Below are positions 33,847 through 42,804 of a stretch of DNA of 64,000 bases, in pieces. A program made the position numbers and the translations under genes. The notes under the pieces were generated by a model. The model searched no databases and was not told the origin of the DNA. It saw only the letters and a list, made by a program, of their open reading frames with translations. Numbering within the stretch: position 1 is the first letter of the stretch; every line of letters starts with the position of its first letter. The stretch is from Rhizobacter sp. SG703 (GTDB taxonomy: Bacteria > Pseudomonadota > Gammaproteobacteria > Burkholderiales > Burkholderiaceae_C): positions 124,001 to 188,000 of the forward strand of contig NZ_JAAZQK010000003.1 of NCBI RefSeq assembly GCF_012275445.1, given 5' to 3'.

Positions 33847-36800
33847 ATGACGAAGCAAGCGGGCCTCCACCGGTTCGGTGGAGTGCTGTGCGTTGGGCTG
33901 TCACGTGCATGGGCGCGGCCCATCGGGTACGTGGCGGGCTGGGTGTTCGTTCTGTTGTGTGTGCTGCACGGTCCGGCGCAGGCGAGCGAGACGGTGACGC
34001 CGGGTCCGGGCACCTACTATCGGCTGGAGGGTCCGTTCGATGGGGTAGGGCAGGGCTTCTGGGATGTTCGCTTTACCTCGACGGACGCGCCGCTGCAGGC
34101 AGCGATCGCGGCGAGGAACGCGACGGTCGCCCCTTGTACCCTGGTGGAGGACGGCGTACCGCACGGCTGCGCATCGGTGGTCTGGAGCGGACCGTACTGG
34201 GGCGACGCCAACTGTACGGCGGGCAACAGCGGCTGGTACGCCTGCGCGGCGACCGCCACGCTCACGAGCACCTACAACTCGACCGCGTTCGTGCTGGGCT
34301 GGCGCAACTCTGTCGATGTAACCCATAACCGGGTGCTGTACTACCTGCTGCGGGCGATCTCCTCCGATTCGGCCTGCCCGGCGAACTCGAGCTGGAACGG
34401 CGCACAGTGCATCTGCGACGAGGGCTACGCGGCCAACAGCACGGCGACCCAGTGCGTGCCCGCAACCGATGTGCCGTACGCATCGGCCCCACCGCCTCCC
34501 GAGTGCGAGGTGTGCAAGGGCAACCCGATCTACCCGCTGCGCGGGGTCAAGCGCGAGGAGGTGGACACGGGTCTCGCGATTGGCAACACGACGCTGCGCT
34601 TCACCTACGACAACGCGAGCCGGATCCCGACCGCATCGGGGGCGCTGACCGACATCGGCGCGGTGGAGAACCGCGCCGGCGTGATGGGCAGCCTGCAGTG
34701 GGTCAGCAACCTGCACCGGCAGGTGACCCTGTTCACGATCGGCGCCGGTTCAACCCCCGGGCTGCCGGTGCCCACCGTCTTTCCGCGCGGCAACGGCGTC
34801 GTCAAGACGATGACGAGCACCGACGGCGGCCCGCGGGTGGGAGAGCCGGGGAACAAGGACCGCTTCGTGCAGCTGCCCGGCGGGGAGTACGTGTACACCG
34901 ACAGCGGCAGCAACGTGCAGGAGACGTACACCGCGTCCAGCGGCACGGGCGTCCTGACGACGATGGCCTGGGCCGACGGCACGCGCATCGACTTCACGTA
35001 CGGCAGCACCGGCGGCATCCGCACGCTGAGCCAGGTGAGCGACAACCGGGGCCGCCGCCTGAGCTTCGGCTACACGCTGTCGACCAGCGGCGTGCCGCGG
35101 GTGAGCAGCATCACCGATGCGACGGGCCAGGTCACGACGCTGAGCCACGACAGCCGCAACAACCTGGTGGGCATCACCTGGGCGGATGGCAAGACCCAGG
35201 GCTTCGTGTACGAGAACACCGAGCTGCCGTGGGCGCTGACGGGCGTGATCGACGAGCGGGGGCTGCGCTACTCGACCTTCGGCTACGACGCCCAGGGCCG
35301 GGCGATCAGCACCGAGCATGCGGGTGGGGTCGACAAGTACACGGTGAGCTACACGACGCCACCGAGCATCCAGGTGACGAAGCAGACGTTCGGCGACGCC
35401 GTGGCGCGCTTCCACACCTGGAACCTGCCGCAGGGCATGGTGATGACCGAGCCGAGCGGGCAGACGACGACGTGGAGCGCGATCAGCCTGAACGGCAAGA
35501 ACTACTTCAGCGCGCAGGGGCAGCAGCCGGGGGCGGGCAGCCTGGCCAGCAGCCGAAGCCAGACCTACGACGCGAACGGCAACATCGCGAGCCGGGACGA
35601 CTTCAACGGCACGCGCCGCTGCGACCTGAACGACCTGACGCGCAACCTGCAGACGGTGAGCGTCACCTCGCTGGGCACGAGCCAGGACTGTGCGGCGGTC
35701 ACGGCCACCAACGCCACGCTGCCGGCCGGGGCGCTGAAGACCAGCACGCAGTGGCACCCGGACTGGAGCTTGCCGACGAAGGTGGCAGCGCCTGGCCGGA
35801 TGACGACCTACGTTTACCACGGCCAGCCCGATCCGTTCAATGCCAACACAGTGGCAAGCTGCGCACCGACCGCGGCAACGCTGCTGGACGGCCAGCCGAT
35901 CACCGCGCTGTGCAAGCAGGTGACGCAGGCGACGACGGATGCGGATGGCCACCTCGGCTTCGCTGCCACGCGGCAGGCCGGCACCACCGACACGGTGCAG
36001 ACCTGGACGTACGACGTGGATGGCCGGGTGCTGACGGCCAGCACGGCGTCCGGCACCAGCGATTACCTGCGCGCAGCGCAGACCACGGCCGATCACACCC
36101 TGGGCGACCTGCTGAGCATCACGTCGCCGAGCGGCGAGGTGACGCGCTTCGACCGCCACGACAGGTACGGCCAGGTGCTGCAGAGCACCAGCCCGGACGG
36201 CACCGTCACGACTTACACCTACGACCTGCGCCAGCGCATGCTCAGCCGCACGGTGGGCGACAAGACCACGGCATACGCGTATGACGCGGCTGGCCTGCTG
36301 ACGAAGGTGACGCTGCCCGACGGCAGCTGGATCGGCTACGAGTACGACGATGCCCACCGCGTGGTGGCGGTGACCGACAAGAAGGGCAACCGCATCGACT
36401 ACGTGCTGGACAACGCCGGCAACCGCACCGACCAGCGGGTCAAGGACCCGGCGGGCGAGTTGACACAGGTCCTGAACCGGCTGATGGACGCGCTCGGGCG
36501 CGAGCAGCAGGCGGGCGTGACCGATGCGGTGCCGGCCTCGCAGGTCGCCCCGTCGCTGCCGACGTCGCCGCTGCCGCTGGAGCGCTATGAGTACGACGCG
36601 CAGGGCAACCGCACCCAGATCACCCGCGGCGCCGGCACGCTGAACCTCGTCACGCGGCTGAGCTACGACGCACTGGAGCGGGTGAAGGACACGACCGACC
36701 CGAAGAACGGCACGACGCGCTTCGCGTACGACGGCGGCAGCCGCACGACGCAGGTCACCGACCCGAGGAACCTCTCGACGCAGTACCCGCGCAACGGCTT

Positions 36801-38808
36801 CGGCGACGCGACGCAGGTGATCAGCCCGGACACCGGCACCGAGAACCTGACCTATGACGCCTCTCGCAACCTGAAGACGAGCACCGACAGCCGCGGCGTG
36901 CTGACGACGTACGGCTACGACGCGAGCGACCGGCTGACCGTGGCGGTGGCGACGAAGAGCGGGCAGCCCACCGAGGCGGTGAGCCTGACCTACAGCCAGA
37001 CCGGCGCGGGCTTCAGCCACGGCGTGGGTCGGCTGACGAGCAGCGGCTACCCGGGCGGCTCGGCCCAGTACGGCTACGACGACCAGGGCGAGATCACGAG
37101 CGACCTGCAGCGCGTGGACGCGGTGGCCGGCGGCAATGCCACGCAACTCACGCAGACGGTGGTCTATAGCTACACGCTGGGCAACCTGACGGGGGTGAGC
37201 TACCCGTCAGGGCGGCAACTGGGGCTGAGCTGGGTCGATGGCGAAGTGACTGGGCTCACGCTGGGCGGCAACGCGCTCGTCACGCAGATCGAGTGGACGC
37301 CGTTCGCCGGCACCGTGAAACGCTGGCGGTGGGCGATGGCCGGTGGCGAGATCGCGAACGAGCGCTACTACGACCTGGCGGGCCGCGCGGTGCGCTACCC
37401 GCTGGGCGAGCTGTTGCGCGATGTGCGCTACGACGAGGCGAGCCGCATCGTGAGCTTCACGCACCTGAGTGCGAACGGCACGGCGCAGCCCGCGCTGGAC
37501 CAGGCCTTCGGCTACGACGAGAACAGCCGGTTGACCGGCATCACGACGCCCACGGCGAGCTGGGGCATCGGCTATGACGCCAACGGCAACCGCACGGGCA
37601 TCAGCCTGAACGGCAGCCTGAGCGCCTACAGCGTGGAGGCGACGAGCAACCGGACCACGAGCATCACGAACCCGGCAAGGAGCTTCGGCTACGACAGCGC
37701 GGGCAATACGACGACCGACAGCGAGGGCTACACCGCGACGTACAACCTGCGCGGGCAGCTCGCGACGCTGACGAAGGCCGGGGTGACGACGAGCTACACC
37801 TACAACGCGGCGGGGCAGCGGGTGCGCAAGGTGAGCAGCACCGGGGCGCAGAGCACGGTGGTCTTCGCATACGACCAGGCCGGGCACGTGCTGGGCGAGT
37901 ACGACCAGAACGGCGCGGCGCTGCGCGAATACGTGTGGCTGCGCGACACGCCGATGGCGATGTTCACGCCCGACCCGGCGAACCCGGCAGGCGAGCCGCT
38001 GGTGTTCTTTATCCACACCGACCACCTGAACACGCCGCGCGTGGTGGTGGACCGGCAGAACCGCGTGCGCTGGCGCTGGCTGGCCGAGCCCTTCGGCACG
38101 ACCGCACCGGAGACCAACCCGAGCGGGCTGGGGGTCTTTACGCAGAACCTGCGGTTCCCGGGGCAGTATGCGGATCAGGAGAGTGGGCTGGTCTACAACT
38201 ATCACCGCTACTACGACCAGAAGGGTGGTCGCTACTCGCAGAGTGATCCGATTGGGCTTGCTGCGGGCAGTCTGTCAACTTATGGGTATGTCGATGGGAA
38301 TCCGTTGAGCTACGTTGATCCGTTGGGTCTCGCTGCAACGGCTCTTTCCTCGCCAGCGGGAGGCGGACCGCGGGGTGGCTGCGACTGCGGCGAATTGAAG
38401 CGCGGAATTCTGAGAAAGTACGCGCTTCTGCTCGCAGAGCTTCGGGCCTACGATCCAGTTTTGGACGGACGGGGTGGATTCCCGATGCGCGGTGGCAAAT
38501 TGACCAAGCCCGGCGGCCACTACCAAGAGATCAACGATCTGCGACAAGGCATCAAGAACGACATAGACAAGTACAACACACAGTGCAAAGACCGGGATGA
38601 CGGAGACGGTGGCGCTTGGGCGGCAATTCCCAGATCGATCGATCGCGATGCAAATCGTCCGGTCGCGGAACCGGTGATCCAGCCTCCGCCGAATACCACG
38701 CCCTTTTGGCTTGGCGTTGGAGCGATTGGCATTGGTATTGGCGTCGTGACTGCGCCACAAATTGTGGTGCCCGCCCTTACCTTGGGTGGTGCCGCTGTTC
38801 AGCCTTGA
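33847..38808 (+). CDS. Large Rhs/YD-repeat protein with variable C-terminal tip
   Basis: The 1653-aa product starts at ATG 33847 with GAGGAG seven bases upstream. It has an N-terminal membrane/signal segment (VAGWVFVLLCVLHGPAQA), an EGF-like Cys patch (ACPANSSWNGAQCICDEGY), a CEVCKGNP motif and dense YD repeats. The conserved core end is YVDGNPLSYVDPLGL (about 1490). The tip (about 1495-1653) has a CDCGELKRGI segment, GGHYQEINDLRQGIKNDIDKY and a hydrophobic stretch (FWLGVGAIGIGIGVVTAP). The toxic activity is not recognised. Export route is uncertain: a Sec-like leader and no PAAR domain. An ankyrin-repeat immunity gene follows after 10 bases. Confidence 0.88.
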   Translation: MTKQAGLHRFGGVLCVGLSRAWARPIGYVAGWVFVLLCVLHGPAQASETVTPGPGTYYRLEGPFDGVGQGFWDVRFTSTDAPLQAAIAARNATVAPCTLVEDGVPHGCASVVWSGPYWGDANCTAGNSGWYACAATATLTSTYNSTAFVLGWRNSVDVTHNRVLYYLLRAISSDSACPANSSWNGAQCICDEGYAANSTATQCVPATDVPYASAPPPPECEVCKGNPIYPLRGVKREEVDTGLAIGNTTLRFTYDNASRIPTASGALTDIGAVENRAGVMGSLQWVSNLHRQVTLFTIGAGSTPGLPVPTVFPRGNGVVKTMTSTDGGPRVGEPGNKDRFVQLPGGEYVYTDSGSNVQETYTASSGTGVLTTMAWADGTRIDFTYGSTGGIRTLSQVSDNRGRRLSFGYTLSTSGVPRVSSITDATGQVTTLSHDSRNNLVGITWADGKTQGFVYENTELPWALTGVIDERGLRYSTFGYDAQGRAISTEHAGGVDKYTVSYTTPPSIQVTKQTFGDAVARFHTWNLPQGMVMTEPSGQTTTWSAISLNGKNYFSAQGQQPGAGSLASSRSQTYDANGNIASRDDFNGTRRCDLNDLTRNLQTVSVTSLGTSQDCAAVTATNATLPAGALKTSTQWHPDWSLPTKVAAPGRMTTYVYHGQPDPFNANTVASCAPTAATLLDGQPITALCKQVTQATTDADGHLGFAATRQAGTTDTVQTWTYDVDGRVLTASTASGTSDYLRAAQTTADHTLGDLLSITSPSGEVTRFDRHDRYGQVLQSTSPDGTVTTYTYDLRQRMLSRTVGDKTTAYAYDAAGLLTKVTLPDGSWIGYEYDDAHRVVAVTDKKGNRIDYVLDNAGNRTDQRVKDPAGELTQVLNRLMDALGREQQAGVTDAVPASQVAPSLPTSPLPLERYEYDAQGNRTQITRGAGTLNLVTRLSYDALERVKDTTDPKNGTTRFAYDGGSRTTQVTDPRNLSTQYPRNGFGDATQVISPDTGTENLTYDASRNLKTSTDSRGVLTTYGYDASDRLTVAVATKSGQPTEAVSLTYSQTGAGFSHGVGRLTSSGYPGGSAQYGYDDQGEITSDLQRVDAVAGGNATQLTQTVVYSYTLGNLTGVSYPSGRQLGLSWVDGEVTGLTLGGNALVTQIEWTPFAGTVKRWRWAMAGGEIANERYYDLAGRAVRYPLGELLRDVRYDEASRIVSFTHLSANGTAQPALDQAFGYDENSRLTGITTPTASWGIGYDANGNRTGISLNGSLSAYSVEATSNRTTSITNPARSFGYDSAGNTTTDSEGYTATYNLRGQLATLTKAGVTTSYTYNAAGQRVRKVSSTGAQSTVVFAYDQAGHVLGEYDQNGAALREYVWLRDTPMAMFTPDPANPAGEPLVFFIHTDHLNTPRVVVDRQNRVRWRWLAEPFGTTAPETNPSGLGVFTQNLRFPGQYADQESGLVYNYHRYYDQKGGRYSQSDPIGLAAGSLSTYGYVDGNPLSYVDPLGLAATALSSPAGGGPRGGCDCGELKRGILRKYALLLAELRAYDPVLDGRGGFPMRGGKLTKPGGHYQEINDLRQGIKNDIDKYNTQCKDRDDGDGGAWAAIPRSIDRDANRPVAEPVIQPPPNTTPFWLGVGAIGIGIGVVTAPQIVVPALTLGGAAVQP
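37282..38330 (+). repeat. Rhs core segment duplicated downstream (copy 1)
   Basis: From ACGCAGATCGAGTGGACG to the DPLGL codons this ~1.05-kb segment is nearly identical to 39428-40479, with one three-base indel near 37477 (AAC GGC versus AGC GAT GGC) and scattered substitutions. Homologous recombination between the copies would exchange the Rhs tip. Confidence 0.9.
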
Positions 38809-38818
38809 AGGAGATAGT

Positions 38819-39388
38819 GTGAAAGAAGTTGATGCAATCCTTGAATTCGATACTCAACGTCTGAAGGAAATTCTTTCGAAGGGCCTAGCGGGTGCGAATC
38901 AGGAATTCGAAGGCCAGTCATTGCTAGTTTGGGCTTGCTCTGTTGGGAACGAAGAGGCGGCTGTCTTTCTCCTCGACAATGGTGCTGACTACGACGTGCA
39001 TGGCCAGCGCAACGAAACGCCATTGATGCTGGCTTCTTACAGCGGAATGGATCGGTTCACCTCCAAGCTCCTGTCTCATGCGGTGAAGTTGGACACGGTG
39101 GATTCCTTAGGCCGCGATGCGCTTATGTTTGCCGCAAAGGGGGGGCATGCGTCCATTGTTCGCATGCTTTGTGCCGCGGGCGCGTTGCCGTCCAGAACCG
39201 ATGCTGCTGGTCGCTCCAGCCTGCAATGGGCTCTCGTAGAAGATGATCACGCAGAAGTTGTTGAATCGTTGATCGAATGCTGTCCCGGAGCGATCAACTC
39301 ATCAATCAAGGACGCAGCGCTGCATTACGCAAAGGAATTGGGAAGACATCAGAGTGAAAAGGTGATAGCAGCATCGCTGATTGGGTGA
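38819..39388 (+). CDS. Ankyrin-repeat protein, probable immunity protein of the large Rhs
   Basis: The 189-aa product starts at GTG 38819 (AAGGAG ending at 38812, ten bases after the Rhs stop). It has about four ankyrin repeats (GQSLLVWACSVGNEEAAVFLLDNGADYDVHGQ, ETPLMLASYSGM, GRDALMFAAKGGHASIVRMLCAAGA, GRSSLQWALVEDDHAEVVESLIE). No signal peptide, so it is cytoplasmic. Ankyrin proteins commonly serve as immunity partners in polymorphic toxin loci. Base composition is visibly lower in GC than the flanking Rhs core, as usual for exchanged tip/immunity cassettes. Confidence 0.75.
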   Translation: MKEVDAILEFDTQRLKEILSKGLAGANQEFEGQSLLVWACSVGNEEAAVFLLDNGADYDVHGQRNETPLMLASYSGMDRFTSKLLSHAVKLDTVDSLGRDALMFAAKGGHASIVRMLCAAGALPSRTDAAGRSSLQWALVEDDHAEVVESLIECCPGAINSSIKDAALHYAKELGRHQSEKVIAASLIG

Positions 39389-39421
39389 ACTACACGCAGA
39401 ACCTCGTTCGGTGTCACACCC

Positions 39422-40966
39422 TTGGTGACGCAGATTGAGTGGACGCTGTTCGCCGGCACGGTCAAGCGCTGGCGCTGGGCGATGGCCGGTGGCGAGATCG
39501 CGAACGAGCGCTACTACGACCTGGCGGGCCGCGCGGTGCGCTACCCGCTGGGCGAGCTGTTGCGCGATGTGCGCTACGACGAGGCGAGCCGCATCGTGAG
39601 CTTCACGCACCTGAGCGCGAGCGATGGCACGGCGCAGCCAGCGCTGGACCAGGCCTTCGGCTACGACGAGAACAGCCGGTTGACCAGCATCACGACGAAC
39701 GCGGCGAGCTGGGGCATCGGCTACGACGCCAACGGCAACCGCACCGGCATCAGCCTGAACGGCAGCCTGAGCGCCTACAGCGTGGAGGCGACGAGCAACC
39801 GGACCACGAGCATCACGAACCCGGCGAGGAGCTTCGGCTATGACAGCGCGGGCAATACGACGACCGACAGCGAGGGCTACACCGCGACGTACAACCTGCG
39901 CGGGCAGCTCGCGACGCTGACGAAGGCCGGGGTGACGACGAGCTACACCTACAACGCGGCGGGGCAGCGGGTGCGCAAGGTAAGCAGCACCGGGGCGCAG
40001 AGCACGGTGGTCTTCGCATACGACCAGGCCGGGCACGTGCTGGGCGAGTACGACCAGAACGGCGCGGCGCTGCGCGAATACGTGTGGCTGCGCGACACGC
40101 CGATGGCGATGTTCACGCCCGACCCGGCGAACCCCACCGGGGCGCCGCTGGTGTTCTACATCCACACCGACCACCTGAACACGCCGCGCGTGGTGGTGGA
40201 CCGGCAGAACCGCGTGCGCTGGCGCTGGCTGGCCGAGCCCTTCGGCACCACCGCGCCAGAGACCGACCCGAGCGGGCTGGGGGTCTTTACGCAGAACCTG
40301 CGGTTCCCGGGGCAGTATGCGGACCAGGAGAGTGGGCTGTTCTACAACTACCACCGCTACTACAAAGCAGGAGAGGGGCGCTACACGCAGAGTGACCCGA
40401 TCGGGTTGGTGGGTGGGAGCGTGTCGACGTACGGATATGTGGACGGAAATCCTCTGACAGCCGTTGATCCGTCGGGACTTTTCATCGTTGACGAGAACCC
40501 GCCTGAAGGCCTGAGCACGTATGAGCGCCAAGAGTGGACGAGAATGGTCAAGTCGTTGAAAGAGTTGGGGGAACGATTTCGAGCTCGGATCAAAACGGTC
40601 TGTTTCGTTGACCGTGCGAAGCTCCAGACCCTCTTTGATGATTGGGTATTGAGAATTGATCCCAACGTTTTCGCGTTGCGAAGGAATCGCTCTGATTTTG
40701 CTGACACACGGTATCCAAACTCCACGTTTTATTCTCGGTTCTTCCAGGAAGGCGACGCATATAATTCTGAAGCTGCTCCAGGTCAAGAATTCATCTTCGC
40801 GCATGAGTTTCGGCACCTCAGTCCTTCCAACAGAGCGAAGGGCTCGGCCAGTCTCACAGCCGGAAATCGCCTCAGCGGTCGAGGGGGTTTCGACCCGGCA
40901 GAAGCGGATGCAGATAAATTCGCAGAATTGTTTTTAGGAAGGTGTCCATGCGGCATTTCGAATTGA
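39422..40966 (+). CDS. Orphan Rhs C-terminal cassette with HExxH metallopeptidase-like toxin domain
   Basis: The open frame of ~514 codons has no credible start, signal or ribosome site: it opens inside the duplicated core (about residues 1-350) and continues into a new tip (about 355-514). The tip holds FIFAHEFRHLSPSNR (HEFRH, His461-His465, an HExxH zinc site) and EADADKFAELF, a likely third-ligand region, suggesting a zincin-type protease. This is the layout of a silent, displaced Rhs tip that could replace the tip of the gene upstream by recombination. The last 19 bases overlap the following immunity gene. Confidence 0.8.
   Translation: MVTQIEWTLFAGTVKRWRWAMAGGEIANERYYDLAGRAVRYPLGELLRDVRYDEASRIVSFTHLSASDGTAQPALDQAFGYDENSRLTSITTNAASWGIGYDANGNRTGISLNGSLSAYSVEATSNRTTSITNPARSFGYDSAGNTTTDSEGYTATYNLRGQLATLTKAGVTTSYTYNAAGQRVRKVSSTGAQSTVVFAYDQAGHVLGEYDQNGAALREYVWLRDTPMAMFTPDPANPTGAPLVFYIHTDHLNTPRVVVDRQNRVRWRWLAEPFGTTAPETDPSGLGVFTQNLRFPGQYADQESGLFYNYHRYYKAGEGRYTQSDPIGLVGGSVSTYGYVDGNPLTAVDPSGLFIVDENPPEGLSTYERQEWTRMVKSLKELGERFRARIKTVCFVDRAKLQTLFDDWVLRIDPNVFALRRNRSDFADTRYPNSTFYSRFFQEGDAYNSEAAPGQEFIFAHEFRHLSPSNRAKGSASLTAGNRLSGRGGFDPAEADADKFAELFLGRCPCGISN
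39428..40479 (+). repeat. Rhs core segment duplicated (copy 2, orphan cassette)
   Basis: Near-identical to 37282-38330 of the full rhs gene, in the same orientation. The identity ends at the conserved DPxGL codons, exactly where the two tips diverge. Confidence 0.9.
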
Positions 40967-41430
40967 CAACGACTTTGTGCCTTGCATTGGGTCTCACTTG
41001 CTCGGCGAACGCGTCAGAGTTTTTCTACGCGAATGCCGTGCATCCTTCATCGGGGCAGATCATCATCAAGCCCGATTCAATAGGTGGGCATCGGGCCGCG
41101 GCCGCGACAATGTGTACGGCGCAGGAGTTGATGTGGTGTTATCAGAGTGACATTTTTTCGTTTGCGCTTCCGAAGCAAGGCATCAATGCGAAGGCGTGGA
41201 TGCACGCCGGCTTCCGGTACGAGATTCAGAAGCAGACGAAGCTCTCTTTGCTCGGCAGCGAGCTCGAAGTGCTTGAGATACTGCAGAGCCGCGATGGCAA
41301 GAAGGTGATGCACTTCGTCTACTCAACAGAGCGTGGGCTCATTTCGTTCCAAGCTGCACAGGCGGCTGCGCCGTCATTTCTTTCAGAGAGCCGCTGTGGT
41401 CTCGGGGCGCCAGAGAGCTGCAAGGAATAG
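40948..41430 (+). CDS. Periplasmic immunity protein candidate A
   Basis: The 160-aa product from ATG 40948 (AGGAAGG upstream) has a Sec signal peptide (MRHFELTTTLCLALGLTCSANA). The mature part has SDIFSFALPKQG, GFRYEIQKQ and HFVYSTERGLISFQ and two late cysteines. It overlaps the orphan toxin gene. The signal peptide places it in the periplasm, which fits a toxin acting there. It is a paralogue of the next gene. The immunity role is inferred from position. Confidence 0.65.
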   Translation: MRHFELTTTLCLALGLTCSANASEFFYANAVHPSSGQIIIKPDSIGGHRAAAATMCTAQELMWCYQSDIFSFALPKQGINAKAWMHAGFRYEIQKQTKLSLLGSELEVLEILQSRDGKKVMHFVYSTERGLISFQAAQAAAPSFLSESRCGLGAPESCKE

Positions 41431-41517
41431 AAATTCATGGACTGATGTTGATTTGTAGGCGCGCACGGGATGCAAAGCTGTCAGGGCGGGATGCAGTTTT
41501 TTCAGAGAGGTGTGCAC

Positions 41518-42000
41518 GTGCAAAAAATAGTGGTATTGATTTTGGCTGGCGCTTTCTCTGCTGCATCGAACGCTGCAAGGGCACAGGAAATTGTTCGGTA
41601 CGTGAATCTATTCGGCGAGAAGTCGATGATTCTAGGTGTCGGCGATAAAATCGTCAGGCTGTTGGATCTTGAGTACCCTTTGCAAAAATGTTCGCCCGAA
41701 GAAAGATTCGTCTGTCTGAAATCTGACGTTTTTGCTTTCGCGGTGCCCAGTGCCAAGAAATGGGCGCCGCAATGGACCTATGGTGGGGCGCGGTACATGG
41801 TGCTGCGGCAGGGTGCCATGACATTCAATGGCGAATTACTTGAGTATCAAGTGATCCGCCAAGATTGGCGTGAAAATACCATCGACTATGCGTACTCGAA
41901 GGAGCGCGGAGTGATTGCAATTCGCGCCAAGGGTGGAGATCAATTGACGTTGAGCGGCGATTGTGGATTCGCTGCAACCTCCACAAGGTATTGTCCATAG
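41518..42000 (+). CDS. Periplasmic immunity protein candidate B (tandem paralogue)
   Basis: The 160-aa product starts at GTG 41518 (AGAGAGG eight bases upstream) with a signal peptide (VQKIVVLILAGAFSAASNAARA). It is the same length as the preceding protein and aligns along it: SDVFAFAVPSA with SDIFSFALPKQ, GARYMVLRQ with GFRYEIQKQ, YAYSKERGVIAI with FVYSTERGLISF. Tandem divergent immunity genes are common where toxin tips have been exchanged. Confidence 0.62.
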   Translation: MQKIVVLILAGAFSAASNAARAQEIVRYVNLFGEKSMILGVGDKIVRLLDLEYPLQKCSPEERFVCLKSDVFAFAVPSAKKWAPQWTYGGARYMVLRQGAMTFNGELLEYQVIRQDWRENTIDYAYSKERGVIAIRAKGGDQLTLSGDCGFAATSTRYCP

Positions 42001-42106
42001 CCAACTCTTCACAAGCCATCGGCTCGATGGCCCGAATCAACGAGCCGCCAGCGCGTGGTCGCGCAGTTCCGTCGAGACGCAGTGAGCGCAGACAGCGATG
42101 ACACGC

Positions 42107-42655
42107 TCAATGCAAGGTCGGCCGCTTCGCCCGTGCACTGCCGGCCTCGTCCCACGGCATGTCGAACTCGTCGGCCAGATCGCTGAAGCTGCCGACATTG
42201 GGACTGAGTTTGGCGGCATCCAGTTCGGCCCCGTCGTCCGTCTCCTCGTCCTCATCGACGAACAAGCTCTCCAACGCCTGCATTCCCACCGCATGCCCGA
42301 GATCCAGCGCGGCGACCGCGTCGCTCGGCTGCTCGATCCACTTCAGCGGGCTCAACTGCAGCATGCCTTCGGACGACAGCCCGAGCATCCAGCCGTATTC
42401 CAGCATCACGGCCTGCTGCATCGCCATCATCTGCTCGACGCGCAGCCCCGCGAGCTCGCGGGCCAGCATCGGCAGCAGCACCTGCGGGCGCACCGCGGTG
42501 ACCGCACCGTCATGCTGCATCTGCAGCCGGCACAGCAGGCCGCCAGGGCCCCAGAACGCCGAACTGTCCTGCAACGCGGTGGCGCCGCCTTGCGGCAGCC
42601 CCATCAGCAGGGACATCTCGGACAGGAACTCATTCGAAGTGGTGGTGGTGTTCAC
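42107..42655 (-). CDS. CesT-type T3SS chaperone under a PIP-box promoter
   Basis: The ~182-aa product starts at GTG 42655; the promoter at 42693-42754 rules out the earlier open codons. A short Thr-rich start is followed by a chaperone-like core (LMGLPQGGATALQDSSAF, LCRLQMQHDG, VLLPMLARELAGLRVEQMMAMQQAVMLEYGWMLGLSSEGMLQLSPLKW) and an acidic tail (VDEDEETDDGAELDAAKL). The layout fits the small acidic CesT family. No substrate gene is adjacent, so it may serve one of the candidate substrates elsewhere in the window. Family similarity was not tested. Confidence 0.62.
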   Translation of the reverse strand: MNTTTTSNEFLSEMSLLMGLPQGGATALQDSSAFWGPGGLLCRLQMQHDGAVTAVRPQVLLPMLARELAGLRVEQMMAMQQAVMLEYGWMLGLSSEGMLQLSPLKWIEQPSDAVAALDLGHAVGMQALESLFVDEDEETDDGAELDAAKLSPNVGSFSDLADEFDMPWDEAGSARAKRPTLH

Positions 42656-42692
42656 GGTGGCAGGGCGTGCGGGAGTGGCTGATCGTGAATGC

Positions 42693-42754
42693 AGTGTGCT
42701 TGCCGCACGCGGGCGGTGCGCTGCTGCAAGCGAACGGTCGTACGTCAGCCCGAA
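42693..42754 (-). promoter_or_regulatory. PIP/hrpII box promoter of the chaperone gene
   Basis: Minus strand TTCGG-N15-TTCGC (plus-strand CGAA at 42731-42734 and 42751-42754), then exactly 32 bases, then CACACT (42698-42693). This matches the sctC promoter in spacing and -10 sequence. The leader to GTG 42655 would be ~30 bases. Confidence 0.78.
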
Positions 42755-42804
42755 GTCGGGGCAGGTAAGCTGCGCGGGCTTTCGACAACTGCCAAAGGTC
42801 ATGC

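Noticed and set aside
42015-42031. Hairpin GCCATCG-GCT-CGATGGC between the immunity gene and the convergent chaperone gene
   Set aside because: No U-tract on either side; it could be a factor-dependent or bidirectional end, but is not supported enough to call a terminator.
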